Part shown: in pieces, positions 1 through 8,008 of the stretch | Position numbering within the stretch: position 1 is the first letter of the stretch | Layout: every line of letters starts with the position of its first letter | DNA from: Labrys miyagiensis | GTDB taxonomy: Bacteria > Pseudomonadota > Alphaproteobacteria > Rhizobiales > Labraceae | Assembly: GCF_030160835.1 (NCBI RefSeq) | Contig: NZ_BSPC01000076.1 | Span: 1 to 48,488 of the forward strand | Reading direction: 5' to 3' | Length of the DNA stretch: 48,488 nt | Notes under the pieces: generated by a model | Told to the model about the DNA's origin: nothing | Databases searched by the model: none | The model's input: the letters and a program-made list of their open reading frames with translations, nothing else | Translations under genes and position numbers: made by a program

Positions 1-2
1 AC

Positions 3-491
3 AGGACCAGTCAGAGCAATAGTCGCGGCGTTGGCTGGGAATGTGTCCATGTCGCCAGAGATGACCATTCGCGCATTGCCTTCTCGCAGATCCTGCCCGA
101 CCAAAAGGCGGCGAGCGCTGCCGCCTTTCTCAGGGCCGCCGTCATTTATTACGCAAGCTTGGGCGTCTCCATCACCCGCGTCATGACCGACAACGGCGGC
201 TGCTATAGATCCTTTGCCTTCCGCAACACCTGCAAGGACTTGGGCATCAAGCATATCCGCACCAAACCTTACTCCCCCAAAACCAATGGAAAGGCCGAGC
301 GCTTCGTGCAGACCATTTTGCGCGAATGGGCCTATGCCAGGCCCTATGCAAACTCCTGCGACAGAGCTTGCGCCTTGCCTGGATGGCTGCACCAATACAA
401 CTGGCATCGGCCCCATGGCGGCATAGGCTTTAAAACACCAATCAGTCGTCTCAATTTAACCGGGAACAACCTCATGACAATCCACAGCTAG
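3..491 (+). CDS. IS481-family transposase, 3' part (5' end outside window)
   Basis: DDE-type transposase of an insertion sequence; it cuts and joins the element's ends. The frame is open from the window edge to a TAG at 489-491, so only the C-terminal part is visible. The catalytic triad is present: an Asp in a VARDDHSR motif, an Asp in TDNGG, and a Glu in PKTNGKAERF 35 residues later, the DD(35)E spacing of integrase-core transposases. The C-terminus (YNWHRPH, then PISRLNL) matches the usual end of IS481 proteins, so the 3' end appears intact. The right end of the element should lie within a few bases of the stop; a TGT-type end read on the minus strand would finish near 500. Whether the element is complete depends on sequence left of the window. 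Confidence 0.85.
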   Translation, partial: RTSQSNSRGVGWECVHVARDDHSRIAFSQILPDQKAASAAAFLRAAVIYYASLGVSITRVMTDNGGCYRSFAFRNTCKDLGIKHIRTKPYSPKTNGKAERFVQTILREWAYARPYANSCDRACALPGWLHQYNWHRPHGGIGFKTPISRLNLTGNNLMTIHS

Positions 492-492
492 A

Positions 493-510
493 GATCGACA
501 CTCCAATCCC
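493..510. repeat. half of family-A repeat at the IS right junction
   Basis: GATCGACACTCCAAT at 493-507 matches the right arm of the family-A element at 7017-7135. The matching left arm is not seen before the transposase in this window. Either the IS inserted into a family-A element, or the IS end resembles the repeat by chance. Confidence 0.4.
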
Positions 511-1332
511 CTATTTCAGCTCATCCTGTCCCCAGGCGACGAAAGCCACGTTCTTGAAGCCGCTCTCGGTCTTGCCATAGGTGAAGGGCGCGCCACCGGG
601 CATCAGTACCGTGCCGCCGGCAGCCGACAACACGGCGTGCCCAGCCGCCACGTCCCACTCCATCGTCGGCCCGAAGCGCGGATAGACGTCCGCCGCTCCC
701 TCGGCCACGCGGCAGAACTTCAGCGAGGAGCCGGCCTCGCTGCGATCGGCGATGGTATAGTTCGCGAGGAAGGCCTCGCTTTTCGGATCTGGATGCGAGC
801 GGCTGCACAGAGCAGTCAGACCCTCGCTCGGATAATCGCGCGTCGCGATCTCGCTCGTCACCCCGTTCTGCACGCGCCAGGCGGTATCGCCGCCGGCATA
901 AAGCGTGTCGACCGCCGGCGCAAACACGCAGCCAGCCACCGGCCTGCCGTTCTCGATCAGGGCGATGTTGACGGTGAACTCGCCATTGCGGTTGATGAAT
1001 TCCTTGGTGCCGTCGAGCGGGTCGACCAGGATGAAGCGCGTGCCGACATTGTCGGGCAGCACGCCCTTGGCGGCGCATTCCTCGGCGACCACCGGCACAT
1101 CCGGCACCAGCTTGGCCAGGCGCTCCAGGATGATGGCCTCGGCCACCTCGTCGGCTTCGGTCACCGGCGAGCGGTCTTCTTTCATGCGGGCGGCGCAGCC
1201 CCTTGCATAGATCTGCATGATGGCGGCGCCCGCCTCGCGGGCGATATCGGCAAAAGCGTGCGCCAGATCGTCATGCGACATGGTTTCCGGCGCGGCTTGC
1301 ATGGAATGGGACACGATGGGCCCTCTGTTCAT
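511..1332 (-). CDS. cysQ: 3'(2'),5'-bisphosphate nucleotidase CysQ
   Basis: Removes the 3' phosphate from PAP (and PAPS), a by-product of sulfate assimilation and sulfotransfer; Mg2+-dependent, inositol monophosphatase superfamily. Counting from the start chosen here, the family signature is complete: the metal-binding Glu pair in VVAEE (about 84-85), DPLDGT (about 104-109), and WDVAAGHAVL near the C-terminus. The open frame runs upstream to 1662, but that part translates an intergenic repeat and is not credible. The ATG at 1332 follows a GGCCGGG run; ATGs at 1302 and 1281 are possible alternatives, and the usual family N-terminus begins nearer 1281. It is divergent from chpT, with a repeat element between them. 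Confidence 0.88.
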   Translation of the reverse strand: MNRGPIVSHSMQAAPETMSHDDLAHAFADIAREAGAAIMQIYARGCAARMKEDRSPVTEADEVAEAIILERLAKLVPDVPVVAEECAAKGVLPDNVGTRFILVDPLDGTKEFINRNGEFTVNIALIENGRPVAGCVFAPAVDTLYAGGDTAWRVQNGVTSEIATRDYPSEGLTALCSRSHPDPKSEAFLANYTIADRSEAGSSLKFCRVAEGAADVYPRFGPTMEWDVAAGHAVLSAAGGTVLMPGGAPFTYGKTESGFKNVAFVAWGQDELK

Positions 1333-1432
1333 CCCGGCCTGTTTAGTCAGCCAGGCCGCAACTGACAAGCATATAGGAAGCGGGGTTGCGGTTTGCACCC
1401 TCCTCGCGTGGTGAAGTTGACAAAGGCAGGGC

Positions 1433-1563
1433 GTCGTCATTCTGGCCGGTGCGAAGCAGAGCGCCGGAATCCATGAACACAAACCTCGCAGGACTGTGTT
1501 CATGGATTCCGGGTCTCCACCCACAAGCTCCGCTAGTGAGGATACGGTCGCCCGGAATGACGA
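1433..1563. repeat. family-C nested inverted repeat between cysQ and chpT
   Basis: An inner inverted pair (GGAATCCATGAACAC and GTGTTCATGGATTCC) sits inside an outer pair (GTCATTCTGGCCGG and CGCCCGGAATGACG). A second copy with the same nested design lies at 38829-38936. The rest of the 1333-1738 gap should hold the promoters of both flanking genes; no clear promoter boxes were seen. Confidence 0.85.
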
Positions 1564-1738
1564 ATCGACCGGCTTGCATCCTTGTTGGATCGAGTTCTGA
1601 GCCTTGGCCCTGGCTGGTATAACCCTGCCGCGTTGGGGGATGGTCCGGAAGGCTGCCTTCACAGACGAAGCTGCAGAGTCTATCTGGAAATGCGTCCAAT
1701 GTGACGTGATTCTCCTGTTCTCTGCCGTGGGTGCTGCG

Positions 1739-2383
1739 ATGACCGCCGGTTTTCAACTCGATGCGCTTGATCTTGCCGCCCTGCTCTGCTCGCGGGTCTG
1801 CCATGACGTGATCAATCCCGTCGGCGCCATCGTCAACGGGCTGGAGGTGCTGGAGGACGAGGACGACGCCTCCATGAAAACCTTCGCGCTGGATCTGATC
1901 AAGAAGAGCGCGCGCACGGCCTCGGCCCGCCTGCAATTTGCCCGCATCGCCTTCGGAGCGGCCGGCTCGGCCGGCGCCTCGATCGACCTGGGCGATGCCG
2001 AGAATGTCGCCCGCGGCTTCATCCAGGACGAGAAGGTGACGCTGAACTGGACGGCGCCGCGCTTGTTCATGCCGAAGAACAAGGTGAAGCTCCTGCTCAA
2101 TCTCCTGGTCGTCGCCGGCTCCACCATTCCGCGCGGCGGCACCATCAGCGCCAAGGTGATGGGCGAGGCGGAGGCGCCCACCTTCGAGATCGTGGCGCTG
2201 GGCACCAATTCGCGCATTCCCCAGGGCCTCACCGGCTTGCTCGCCGGCGAGCCGGAGAACGGCTCGCTCGACAGCCACGTCATCCAGCCCTATTTCGCCG
2301 GGCTGATCGCCCGCGCCGCCGGCATGGACGTCAAGGTCGAGGCCATCGACGGCGGCTCGCGCCTGACGGCGACCACGGCTTGA
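1739..2383 (+). CDS. chpT: Histidine phosphotransferase ChpT
   Basis: Relay protein of the alphaproteobacterial cell-cycle phosphorelay: it passes phosphate from the hybrid kinase CckA to CtrA (and CpdR). The 214-residue protein has the dimerisation and histidine-phosphotransfer motif SRVCHDVINPVGAIVNG, with the phospho-acceptor at His22. The C-terminal part resembles a degenerate HATPase fold, as in the family. Length is typical. The ATG at 1739 puts the DLAALLCSRVCHD motif at the family's usual distance from the N-terminus; a longer frame upstream reads through repeat sequence. Its target gene ctrA lies 2.7 kb downstream. A RidA-family gene follows after 9 bases and is probably cotranscribed. 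Confidence 0.9.
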   Translation: MTAGFQLDALDLAALLCSRVCHDVINPVGAIVNGLEVLEDEDDASMKTFALDLIKKSARTASARLQFARIAFGAAGSAGASIDLGDAENVARGFIQDEKVTLNWTAPRLFMPKNKVKLLLNLLVVAGSTIPRGGTISAKVMGEAEAPTFEIVALGTNSRIPQGLTGLLAGEPENGSLDSHVIQPYFAGLIARAAGMDVKVEAIDGGSRLTATTA

Positions 2384-2392
2384 GGATCGGAC

Positions 2393-2773
2393 ATGACGCG
2401 TAAGCTGATTTCCAGCGGCTCTCCCTTCGAAAAGGTGGCGGGCTACTCGCGTGCCGTGGTGCAGGGCGCCTGGTGCTTCGTTGCCGGCACGACCGGCTAT
2501 GACTATGCCAGCATGGTCATGCCGGAGGACGTCGCCGACCAGGCCGCGAATGCCCTCTCCACCATTGAGAAGGCCCTTGCCGAAGGCGGGTTCGCCATGG
2601 CCGAGGTGGTGCGGGCGACCTATTATGTCACCAAGGCCGAGCATGCCGATGCGGTCTTCGCTGCGACGGGCCGCGTCTTCGGCGAGATTCGCCCGGCAGC
2701 GACCCTTCTCGTCTGCGACCTGCTCAAGCCCGAGATGAAGGTCGAGATCGAAGTGACAGCATTTCGCGGTTAG
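2393..2773 (+). CDS. RidA/YjgF/UK114 family protein
   Basis: Small protein of 126 residues in the RidA family, whose best-known members hydrolyse reactive enamines and imines formed by PLP enzymes. The fold signatures are visible: the glycine-rich start, VAGTTGYD, the TIEKALAEGGF helix, VVRATYYVT, and the C-terminal EIRPAATLLVCDLL, whose Arg matches the substrate-carboxylate-binding Arg of active RidA. It lies 9 bases after chpT, suggesting cotranscription, though no functional link is evident. Not all RidA-like subfamilies are imine deaminases, so the specific activity is open. Confidence 0.85.
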   Translation: MTRKLISSGSPFEKVAGYSRAVVQGAWCFVAGTTGYDYASMVMPEDVADQAANALSTIEKALAEGGFAMAEVVRATYYVTKAEHADAVFAATGRVFGEIRPAATLLVCDLLKPEMKVEIEVTAFRG

Positions 2774-2811
2774 GATATATCGCCCCGGCGATTGGAAGGA
2801 TGCTTGGCACT

Positions 2812-3117
2812 ATGCGCAGCGTGTTGTTCCGTCTCTGTCTGATCGGCGCCATGGCCTGGTCCGCCGGCACTGTGGCCACGCGGGCTGACGATGCGCCCGC
2901 CAAGCCGCCGGAGCCCCCCGCGCCGTCGCAGCCGATTGCGCCCGACAACAGCATCCTCGCCTTCGTCGCCGCCAATCCCGACTGCAGCGAACTGACGGAC
3001 GAGTGCATCATCTGCGCGGTGGTCAGCGGCAAGGCGATGTGCTCTACGCCGGGCATTTCCTGTGTGAAGAAGGATGTCCGCTGCACCAGCACCAAGCCGC
3101 CGACGCCCAAGCAGTGA
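2812..3117 (+). CDS. Small secreted Cys-rich protein of unknown function
   Basis: Not recognised as a named family. The N-terminus (MRSVLFRLCLIGAMAW) is a signal peptide with a likely cleavage after the Ala of ATRA. A Pro/Ala-rich linker follows, then a compact domain with six cysteines in a short C-terminal stretch, the pattern of a disulfide-stabilised periplasmic protein. An ATG at 2800 is also in frame, but a GGAAGG motif directly abuts it, leaving no spacing; the ATG at 2812 gives 12 bases of spacing and the better signal peptide. The frame ends in Lys/Pro-rich sequence. Confidence 0.6.
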   Translation: MRSVLFRLCLIGAMAWSAGTVATRADDAPAKPPEPPAPSQPIAPDNSILAFVAANPDCSELTDECIICAVVSGKAMCSTPGISCVKKDVRCTSTKPPTPKQ

Positions 3118-3153
3118 TAGAGTGCCCCGCAGCCTGGTTTTTTGGGGGCTGCG

Positions 3154-3711
3154 ATGGGCGAATTTGCATTCTGGCGCCGCCTGGACGTGCCAGGCCACGA
3201 CATGGCTGTGCTGACGGCGCGACCCGGCGGTGGCTGGCTCCTGCAGGGGCATGCGGCGTTCAACGAAACCGGCGATCCGACCGGCCTCTCCTATGAGGTC
3301 GAGCTCGACGAGCGCTGGCGCAGCCTGGGTGGACGGGTGCGGGGTGTCCGGGGGTTGCAGCGCTTCGACCATGTGATCCGGCATGACGACGGCGGCTGGT
3401 CTCTCGACGGCCGGGTCATCGAGGGTCTCGGCCATCTCGTCGATCTCGACTTCGGCTTCACACCGGCCACCAACATGCCGCAACTGCGCCGACTGGCCCT
3501 CGAAATCGTACAGAGCGCGAAATTCACTGTCGTGTGGTTCGATGTCGGCATGGGCACGCTGACGGCCCTGCCGCAAATCTATCGGCGCGAGAGCGAGACG
3601 ACCTACTGGTATGAATCACCGACCGCAGACTTCGAGGGCCTGATCGAGCTCGCACCCAGCGGCTTTGCGAGGGTGTATCCAACGCTATGGCGGGAGGAGC
3701 GGTCCGGCTGA
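3154..3711 (+). CDS. Putative glycolipid-binding domain protein (DUF1089 type)
   Basis: About 185 residues resembling the putative glycolipid-binding family (formerly DUF1089). The N-terminus contains a beta-rich start with RPGGGWLLQG and YEVELDERWR, the middle has LDGRVIEGLGHLVDLDFGF and PATNMPQLRRL, and the C-terminus ends with ARVYPTLWRE. No signal peptide or membrane segment is visible, so it is probably cytoplasmic. The ATG at 3154 is preceded by GGGGG at good spacing; a TTG twelve bases upstream is less likely. The biochemical role of the family is poorly defined. Confidence 0.7.
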   Translation: MGEFAFWRRLDVPGHDMAVLTARPGGGWLLQGHAAFNETGDPTGLSYEVELDERWRSLGGRVRGVRGLQRFDHVIRHDDGGWSLDGRVIEGLGHLVDLDFGFTPATNMPQLRRLALEIVQSAKFTVVWFDVGMGTLTALPQIYRRESETTYWYESPTADFEGLIELAPSGFARVYPTLWREERSG

Positions 3712-3751
3712 GCGGTTGCCCGTCTATGGGCGCGGGCTTGCCGGTGAGGGA

Positions 3752-3839
3752 ATTGGAGTGGCGGTCTCCGACCGCCATCTTCGGCTCGACACCAAATGCT
3801 TTGCTTCGAAGAATGGCGGTCGGAGACCGCCACTCCAAT
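3752..3839. repeat. family-A BIME-like inverted repeat
   Basis: Two 27-28-base arms (3752-3778 and 3812-3839) are perfect inverted copies. Each arm is itself a hairpin, GGCGGTC-TCC-GACCGCC. It lies between convergent genes (the glycolipid-binding-type gene and fliJ), where it could also act as a bidirectional terminator. Confidence 0.9.
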
Positions 3840-3850
3840 CGCGCACTCCG

Positions 3851-4213
3851 TCAGCCCTGCGCGACCAAGCCGCGCTCGTTTGCCTTCTCGCGATCGTCCA
3901 GCGTCTCGACCATCTTAAGGTCCTCGACAGCGTCAGCGAGGGCCACCTTGGCATCCTCGAGCTTGATCTTCAGGTCGTCGGCCGAGCCGCGCAGATTGTC
4001 GCGGCGGGAGGTGGCGGCGCGGGCATAGGTCGGATAGGCGAAATGGGAGGGATCGGTGATGCCGGCCTTGGCCTCCTCGGCCTTGATCTCCCGGTCGAGG
4101 TCGCCGGCCATGCGCTCGAACTCGGCAACCATGGTTTCGATCTGCATGACCTGACGGCGCTTCTCGTCCACCTGGAAGCGCTTGAGACGAATGAGACTAT
4201 CGCGCGACTTCAT
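3851..4213 (-). CDS. fliJ: FliJ-type flagellar export chaperone
   Basis: A 120-residue, highly charged and almost wholly helical protein, consistent with the coiled-coil FliJ of the flagellar type III export apparatus, which works with the ATPase FliI. The opening MKSRDSLIRLKRFQVDEKRR and the central DPSHFAYPTYARAA match the Hyphomicrobiales proteins annotated as FliJ that lie next to ctrA. The ATG at 4213 is the first in frame. It is divergent from ctrA. In relatives fliI often lies beside it; here no fliI is present, so the gene stands alone. Confidence 0.75.
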   Translation of the reverse strand: MKSRDSLIRLKRFQVDEKRRQVMQIETMVAEFERMAGDLDREIKAEEAKAGITDPSHFAYPTYARAATSRRDNLRGSADDLKIKLEDAKVALADAVEDLKMVETLDDREKANERGLVAQG

Positions 4214-5073
4214 TACTCGTTACTCCATCAGCCGCATTGGCCCGCCTCGCCTGTAATGTGGCGCGGAAGAGGCCGCATAATTTGGCCGCCAGGCAACAGG
4301 CCCGGCGAGAGCTTCACCATCCAGCATGGACGTGAATTCTTCCTTACTGGCCCTGAAAACGCCGCGAACCAACGCGGGACAGGTAAGTGCTGGATAGGAA
4401 ATGGCGCCGTTCATGAAGATGAATCATCTCTTTTCCCCAGGGCGGCGATTTTTCTTAAGATTTTTTCGAGGCGCCGCCCGGCCGTCCGCGAGCCTTATTC
4501 CGTTGCGTCATAATGGTGCCTCCGGAAAGTCGCGAGGGCTTTGTCCGGCATGGAAACCGCTACCGCACAATGCATTGATATATATCGATTATTTTCAAAC
4601 AGGCATCGTCGTGCGGCAGGCCTCTTCAAAAGGGTGCCCGACCCATCCGCCGCCACCGGACAAGCCCGTCAAAAATGAGGCAGCAGGCCTGACTGATTCG
4701 GTCAAATTCGCTAAGAGCCTGCCGCCACGGTAACCATTAATTTACCTGGCTCGTTAATGATCCCTAATGCGGATCAACGGTCTCGCAACCATGTTTGTCA
4801 ATCTTTGCGGCGGAATGGTTGAGTCCGATGAATCGCTTAGAGGGGTTTCTTCATGTGAATGTTGACGCCCTTCATTCGCCAAATTTGTCTTTCAGGCAAT
4901 GCGTTACGGGAAGTTTCACATCCTTTTTTCAGGTTTCGCTTGCATGAGAGAATCACAATTTGTTAACCATTCCTGCGTAGCGTCGCGGTTGATCATCGAC
5001 GAGGTGAATTTACCGTGTCGTCTGCGCATTCGCGACGGCGGTCGACCCTCCGAGGCCGCAGTGGGGGATTGAG
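4214..5073 (+). promoter_or_regulatory. Long ctrA upstream region with GANTC sites and a CtrA-like half-site
   Basis: This 860-base gap holds no convincing gene. It is less GC-rich than its surroundings, especially at 4560-4990. GANTC sites, the target of the cell-cycle methylase CcrM, occur at 4695-4699, 4821-4825, 4830-4834 and 4950-4954. TTAACCAT at 4963-4970 matches a CtrA-type half-site. In Caulobacter, ctrA transcription is controlled by CcrM methylation and by CtrA itself, so the arrangement fits autoregulation. Exact promoters were not assigned. A GGGGGATTGAG ribosome-binding region precedes the ctrA ATG. Confidence 0.55.
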
Positions 5074-5775
5074 ATGCGCGTACTTCTTGTCGAAGACGAT
5101 AGCGCCACGGCGCAGAGCATTGAGCTGATGCTCAAGTCAGAAAGTTTCAACGTCTATACGACGGACCTCGGCGAAGAGGGCGTCGATCTGGGCAAGCTTT
5201 ATGATTATGACATCATTCTGCTTGACCTGAACTTGCCCGACATGTCGGGCTACGAAGTATTGCGCTCCCTGCGGGTGGCCAAGGTCAAGACGCCCATCCT
5301 AATCCTCTCGGGCCTCGCCGGCATCGAGGACAAGGTGAAGGGCCTCGGCTTCGGCGCCGACGATTACCTTACCAAGCCCTTCCACAAGGACGAGCTGGTG
5401 GCGCGCATCCACGCCATCGTGCGCCGCTCCAAGGGCCACGCCCAGTCGGTGATCGCCACCGGCGACCTCATCGTCAATCTCGACACGAAGACGGTCGAGG
5501 TCCACGGCTCCCGGGTGCATCTGACCGGCAAGGAATACCAGATGCTGGAGCTGCTCTCGCTGCGCAAGGGCACCACGCTCACCAAGGAAATGTTCCTCAA
5601 CCACCTCTATGGCGGCATGGACGAGCCGGAGCTGAAGATCATCGACGTCTTCATCTGCAAGCTGCGCAAGAAGCTCGCCAACGCCACCAGCGGCACCAAT
5701 TACATCGAGACCGTCTGGGGACGCGGCTATGTGCTGCGCGAGCCCAACGAGATCGAAGAGCGCATCGCGGTGTGA
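5074..5775 (+). CDS. ctrA: Cell-cycle response regulator CtrA
   Basis: Master cell-cycle and motility regulator of alphaproteobacteria. At 233 residues it has the full OmpR/PhoB layout: a receiver domain (about 1-115) with acidic residues in VEDD, phospho-acceptor Asp51 in [16 protein letters not shown] and Lys in LTKPFHKDE, then a winged-helix domain (about 125-225) with [15 protein letters not shown], the recognition region [13 protein letters not shown] and the wing GRGYVLREP. The C-terminus is short and non-hydrophobic. ChpT, its direct phospho-donor, is encoded in this window. A strong terminator follows the stop codon. Confidence 0.97.
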   Translation: MRVLLVEDDSATAQSIELMLKSESFNVYTTDLGEEGVDLGKLYDYDIILLDLNLPDMSGYEVLRSLRVAKVKTPILILSGLAGIEDKVKGLGFGADDYLTKPFHKDELVARIHAIVRRSKGHAQSVIATGDLIVNLDTKTVEVHGSRVHLTGKEYQMLELLSLRKGTTLTKEMFLNHLYGGMDEPELKIIDVFICKLRKKLANATSGTNYIETVWGRGYVLREPNEIEERIAV

Positions 5776-5801
5776 GCCGGCGAAACAGCGAATTCAGGAA
5801 C

Positions 5802-5831
5802 AGGCCGGGCATCGTCCCGGCCTTTCTTTTT
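5802..5831 (+). terminator. Rho-independent terminator after ctrA
   Basis: An 8-bp stem AGGCCGGG (5802-5809) pairs with CCCGGCCT (5816-5823) around a 6-base loop, followed by a T-rich run. Confidence 0.9.
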
Positions 5832-5874
5832 GGAGCGACAACGGTAGGATTGGGTGTCATGGGAGACGGCCCCG

Positions 5875-6084
5875 ATGAGCGAAGAGCGAATACTTGATAC
5901 AGAGTCCCACGAAGGGGCTGTCGGCCGTTACGACGCACGCAAGCTCGAAGCCTTGAGAATCGCGGCGGCCGAAGCCGACAAGGGCGTCTTCATCTCTCAA
6001 GAGGCGGTGGATGCCTGGGTGATGTCTTGGGGCACCGACAACGAGCTTCCTCGCCCCGAGCCGGATATCTTTCCGAAGAAATAG
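5875..6084 (+). CDS. Small antitoxin-like protein, no toxin partner seen
   Basis: A 69-residue protein. The C-terminal half, with GVFISQEAVDAWVMSWGT and NELPRPEPDIF, resembles small antitoxin or regulator proteins that usually sit beside RelE/ParE-type toxins. The ATG at 5875 has a GGGAG nine bases upstream, a better start than a GTG at 5854. No toxin gene follows: the next 140 bases hold a repeat and then the nucleosidase gene. It may be an orphan antitoxin or a regulator of a distant toxin. The assignment rests on motif resemblance only. Confidence 0.5.
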   Translation: MSEERILDTESHEGAVGRYDARKLEALRIAAAEADKGVFISQEAVDAWVMSWGTDNELPRPEPDIFPKK

Positions 6085-6114
6085 ATGCTCGACCTTAATT
6101 TCTGCCGCGACCTG

Positions 6115-6190
6115 CCTGGGACCGCAGGCGTCTAGCCTGCTCTTGGAAACGACGCGGTTCAAGGGCAGGCGAGACGCCTGCGGTCCCAGG
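6115..6190. repeat. family-B BIME-like inverted repeat
   Basis: Arms at 6115-6140 and 6165-6190 are inverted copies; each contains a small hairpin of the form GCAGGCG-TCT-CGCCTGC, one base altered in the left arm. Related copies are at 7854-7940, 8009-8092 and 48314-48400. Confidence 0.9.
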
Positions 6191-6227
6191 AACGTCTCCG
6201 CCGCCTCAGCCTTTCAGGAATACACCC

Positions 6228-7010
6228 ATGCCCTCTCGCTCTCCCCTTGGCATCCTCGTCCCCCTCGCGGAGGAGGCCGAGGCGCTCTTCGCGCTCATGC
6301 AGCAGGATGGCGCCACCAAGACGCGGCGCATCGGCGGGCGGGACTATCACAGCGGACACCTGTTCGGGCGGGCCTGCGTGCTGACGCTTTCGCGCGTCGG
6401 CAAGGTGGCCGCCGCCACCGCTGCGGCGGGACTGATCCATGAGTTCGAGGTCGGCGGCATCCTCAATGTCGGCGTCGCCGGCGGCGCCGCTGCCTCGGTG
6501 AAGGTCGGCGATATCGTCGTCGGCGAGACCCTGCTGCAGCATGATCTCGACGCCAGGCCGATCTTCCCGCGCTACGAGGTGCCGCTCACCGGCATGTCGC
6601 GCTTTGCCGCCGATGCCACCCTCAGCGCCAGCCTCAGCGAGGCTGTCCTCGCCTTTCTCGCCGAGGACCTGCCCATGCTGCCGACCGAAATCCGCGACCA
6701 GTTCGCCCTCGCCGCCCCGCGGCTCCATCAGGGCCTGATCATCAGCGGCGACCAGTTCGTCAACGGCCATGACGCCGTCGCCGCCCTGCGCCATGACATT
6801 CCCGACGCCATGGCCATTGAGATGGAGAGCGGCGCCATCGGGCAGGTCTGCCACGATTACGACGTCCCCTGCGCCGTACTGCGCATCATCTCCGACAGCG
6901 CCGACGACAACGCCCATGTCGACTTCCCGGCCTTCCTCAGGGCGGTGGCGAGCTACTACTCCCACCACATCCTGCGCCGCTTCCTGGAGAGCAGCGACTG
7001 GTCGCTGTGA
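6228..7010 (+). CDS. 5'-methylthioadenosine/S-adenosylhomocysteine nucleosidase-type protein
   Basis: Purine-nucleoside phosphorylase superfamily protein of 260 residues. MTA/SAH nucleosidases cleave adenine from MTA and SAH. Motifs in order: GILVPLAEEAEAL with the N-terminal acidic residues that activate water, LSRVGKVAAA, GVAGGAA, ISGDQFV, AIEMESGAIGQVCH with the substrate-binding Met-Glu, and LRIISDSADD carrying the catalytic Asp. It is longer than the E. coli enzyme (232 residues), so a related nucleosidase such as a futalosine hydrolase-like enzyme cannot be excluded. MTA is the by-product of spermidine synthase, and such an enzyme is encoded at 42707-44215, but that link is only an inference. 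Confidence 0.85.
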   Translation: MPSRSPLGILVPLAEEAEALFALMQQDGATKTRRIGGRDYHSGHLFGRACVLTLSRVGKVAAATAAAGLIHEFEVGGILNVGVAGGAAASVKVGDIVVGETLLQHDLDARPIFPRYEVPLTGMSRFAADATLSASLSEAVLAFLAEDLPMLPTEIRDQFALAAPRLHQGLIISGDQFVNGHDAVAALRHDIPDAMAIEMESGAIGQVCHDYDVPCAVLRIISDSADDNAHVDFPAFLRAVASYYSHHILRRFLESSDWSL

Positions 7011-7016
7011 CGACGC

Positions 7017-7135
7017 GGAATTGGAGTGTCGATCACCGATCGACATTCCTGGAAACGAGGCGTTTACAGGCGGGGAAGATGTCGATCTCAGCGCCTTCGG
7101 CCACGCCGAAGGCGCGGGATCGACACTCCAATTCC
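7017..7135. repeat. family-A inverted repeat, GATCGACA variant
   Basis: Outer arms GGAATTGGAGTGTCGATC and GGATCGACACTCCAATTCC are inverted. Inside lies a further hairpin, GCGCCTTCGGCC-A-CGCCGAAGGCGC-like, near 7090-7116. It lies directly after the nucleosidase stop. Confidence 0.85.
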
Positions 7136-7238
7136 GCCCCAAGCCTACAGACTGTGCAAAGACCGCCTCCTCCACACTGGCCGAAGTCATCCGGCATGCT
7201 ATAAGGGCGCCAGTAATTTACGCCCAGGGAGCGTTTCG

Positions 7239-7838
7239 ATGGTTGGCAGTCAGTTTGGCGTTTGGGCGGCTCGGGGGGGCCTGTTGGCGGGAGTCCTCGC
7301 TTTGGCGGGATGTTCCGGCGCCAACACGTTCATTTCCGGTGTGTATGGCACGCCGCCCGACGTCAACGCCACCCAGGTTGCCACCCCTGCCGGCCCGACC
7401 CGGGTCGATTTCGACCCGGACACCGAATGCCCCGTCATCAACATCCCCGCCGGCGCCTCGGCCTACGGCACGCCGAACGGCTCGCAATTCTCGATCTCGA
7501 ACTTCGCGCGTGAATGCGATCTGGCCAGCGGCACCACCGTCACCATCAAGATCGGTGTCGAGGGCCATGTCATCCTCGCCGGCGCCGGCGGCGGCACCTA
7601 TTCGGCGCCCGTCCGCATCTCGATCCGCGACAACAACGAGAAGGCTGTCTACACCAAGGTCGTGCGCGTCTCGGCCACGGTCGAGCCGGGCACGGCCCAG
7701 GGCAAGTTCCAGGTAGTCGACACCTCCGCGCCGATCACCATCGGCCTGCAGCAGCCGCTGAGTTCCTACGACATCGAGGTCGGCTTCGACGGCAAGGGCA
7801 TGACCAACCTGCCGCACAAGAAGAAGAAGCGCGGGTAG
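7239..7838 (+). CDS. Putative lipoprotein of unknown function
   Basis: 199 residues with a lipoprotein signal: a hydrophobic stretch GGLLAGVLALAGC ending in a lipobox, so the mature protein would be anchored through Cys. Mature sequence is beta-rich (TVTIKIGVEGHVILAG, APVRISIRDN, KVVRVSATVEPG, YDIEVGFDG) and suggests an immunoglobulin-like periplasmic or outer-membrane domain. The C-terminus ends in a basic run. The ATG at 7239 is preceded by AGGGAG at good spacing; the frame extends upstream only through repeat sequence. No named family was recognised. Confidence 0.75.
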   Translation: MVGSQFGVWAARGGLLAGVLALAGCSGANTFISGVYGTPPDVNATQVATPAGPTRVDFDPDTECPVINIPAGASAYGTPNGSQFSISNFARECDLASGTTVTIKIGVEGHVILAGAGGGTYSAPVRISIRDNNEKAVYTKVVRVSATVEPGTAQGKFQVVDTSAPITIGLQQPLSSYDIEVGFDGKGMTNLPHKKKKRG

Positions 7839-7853
7839 CCTGGGGCGCTTTTC

Positions 7854-7940
7854 CCTGGGATCGCAGGCATCCTTACCTGCCTCTGGAACCACAGCGCCTT
7901 GTGACAAGGAAGAAGCAGGCGAGACGCCTGGGGTCCCAGG
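7854..7940. repeat. family-B inverted repeat
   Basis: CCTGGGATCGCAGGC at the left and GCAGGCGAGACGCCTGGGGTCCCAGG at the right form the same pair as at 6115-6190, with a longer spacer and a few mismatches. Confidence 0.8.
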
Positions 7941-8008
7941 AGCGCCTCGGCCGTCGGCGTCTTCTGGACTGGTGCCGTCGTCATGCGCGCACCAACGGTG
8001 GAGTCGTT

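Noticed and set aside
1333-1662. 110-codon N-terminal extension of cysQ
   Set aside because: It translates a family-C intergenic repeat and adds no known domain.
4220-4414. 64-codon minus-strand frame upstream of fliJ
   Set aside because: No recognisable family, no good ribosome-binding site, and it lies in the ctrA regulatory region.
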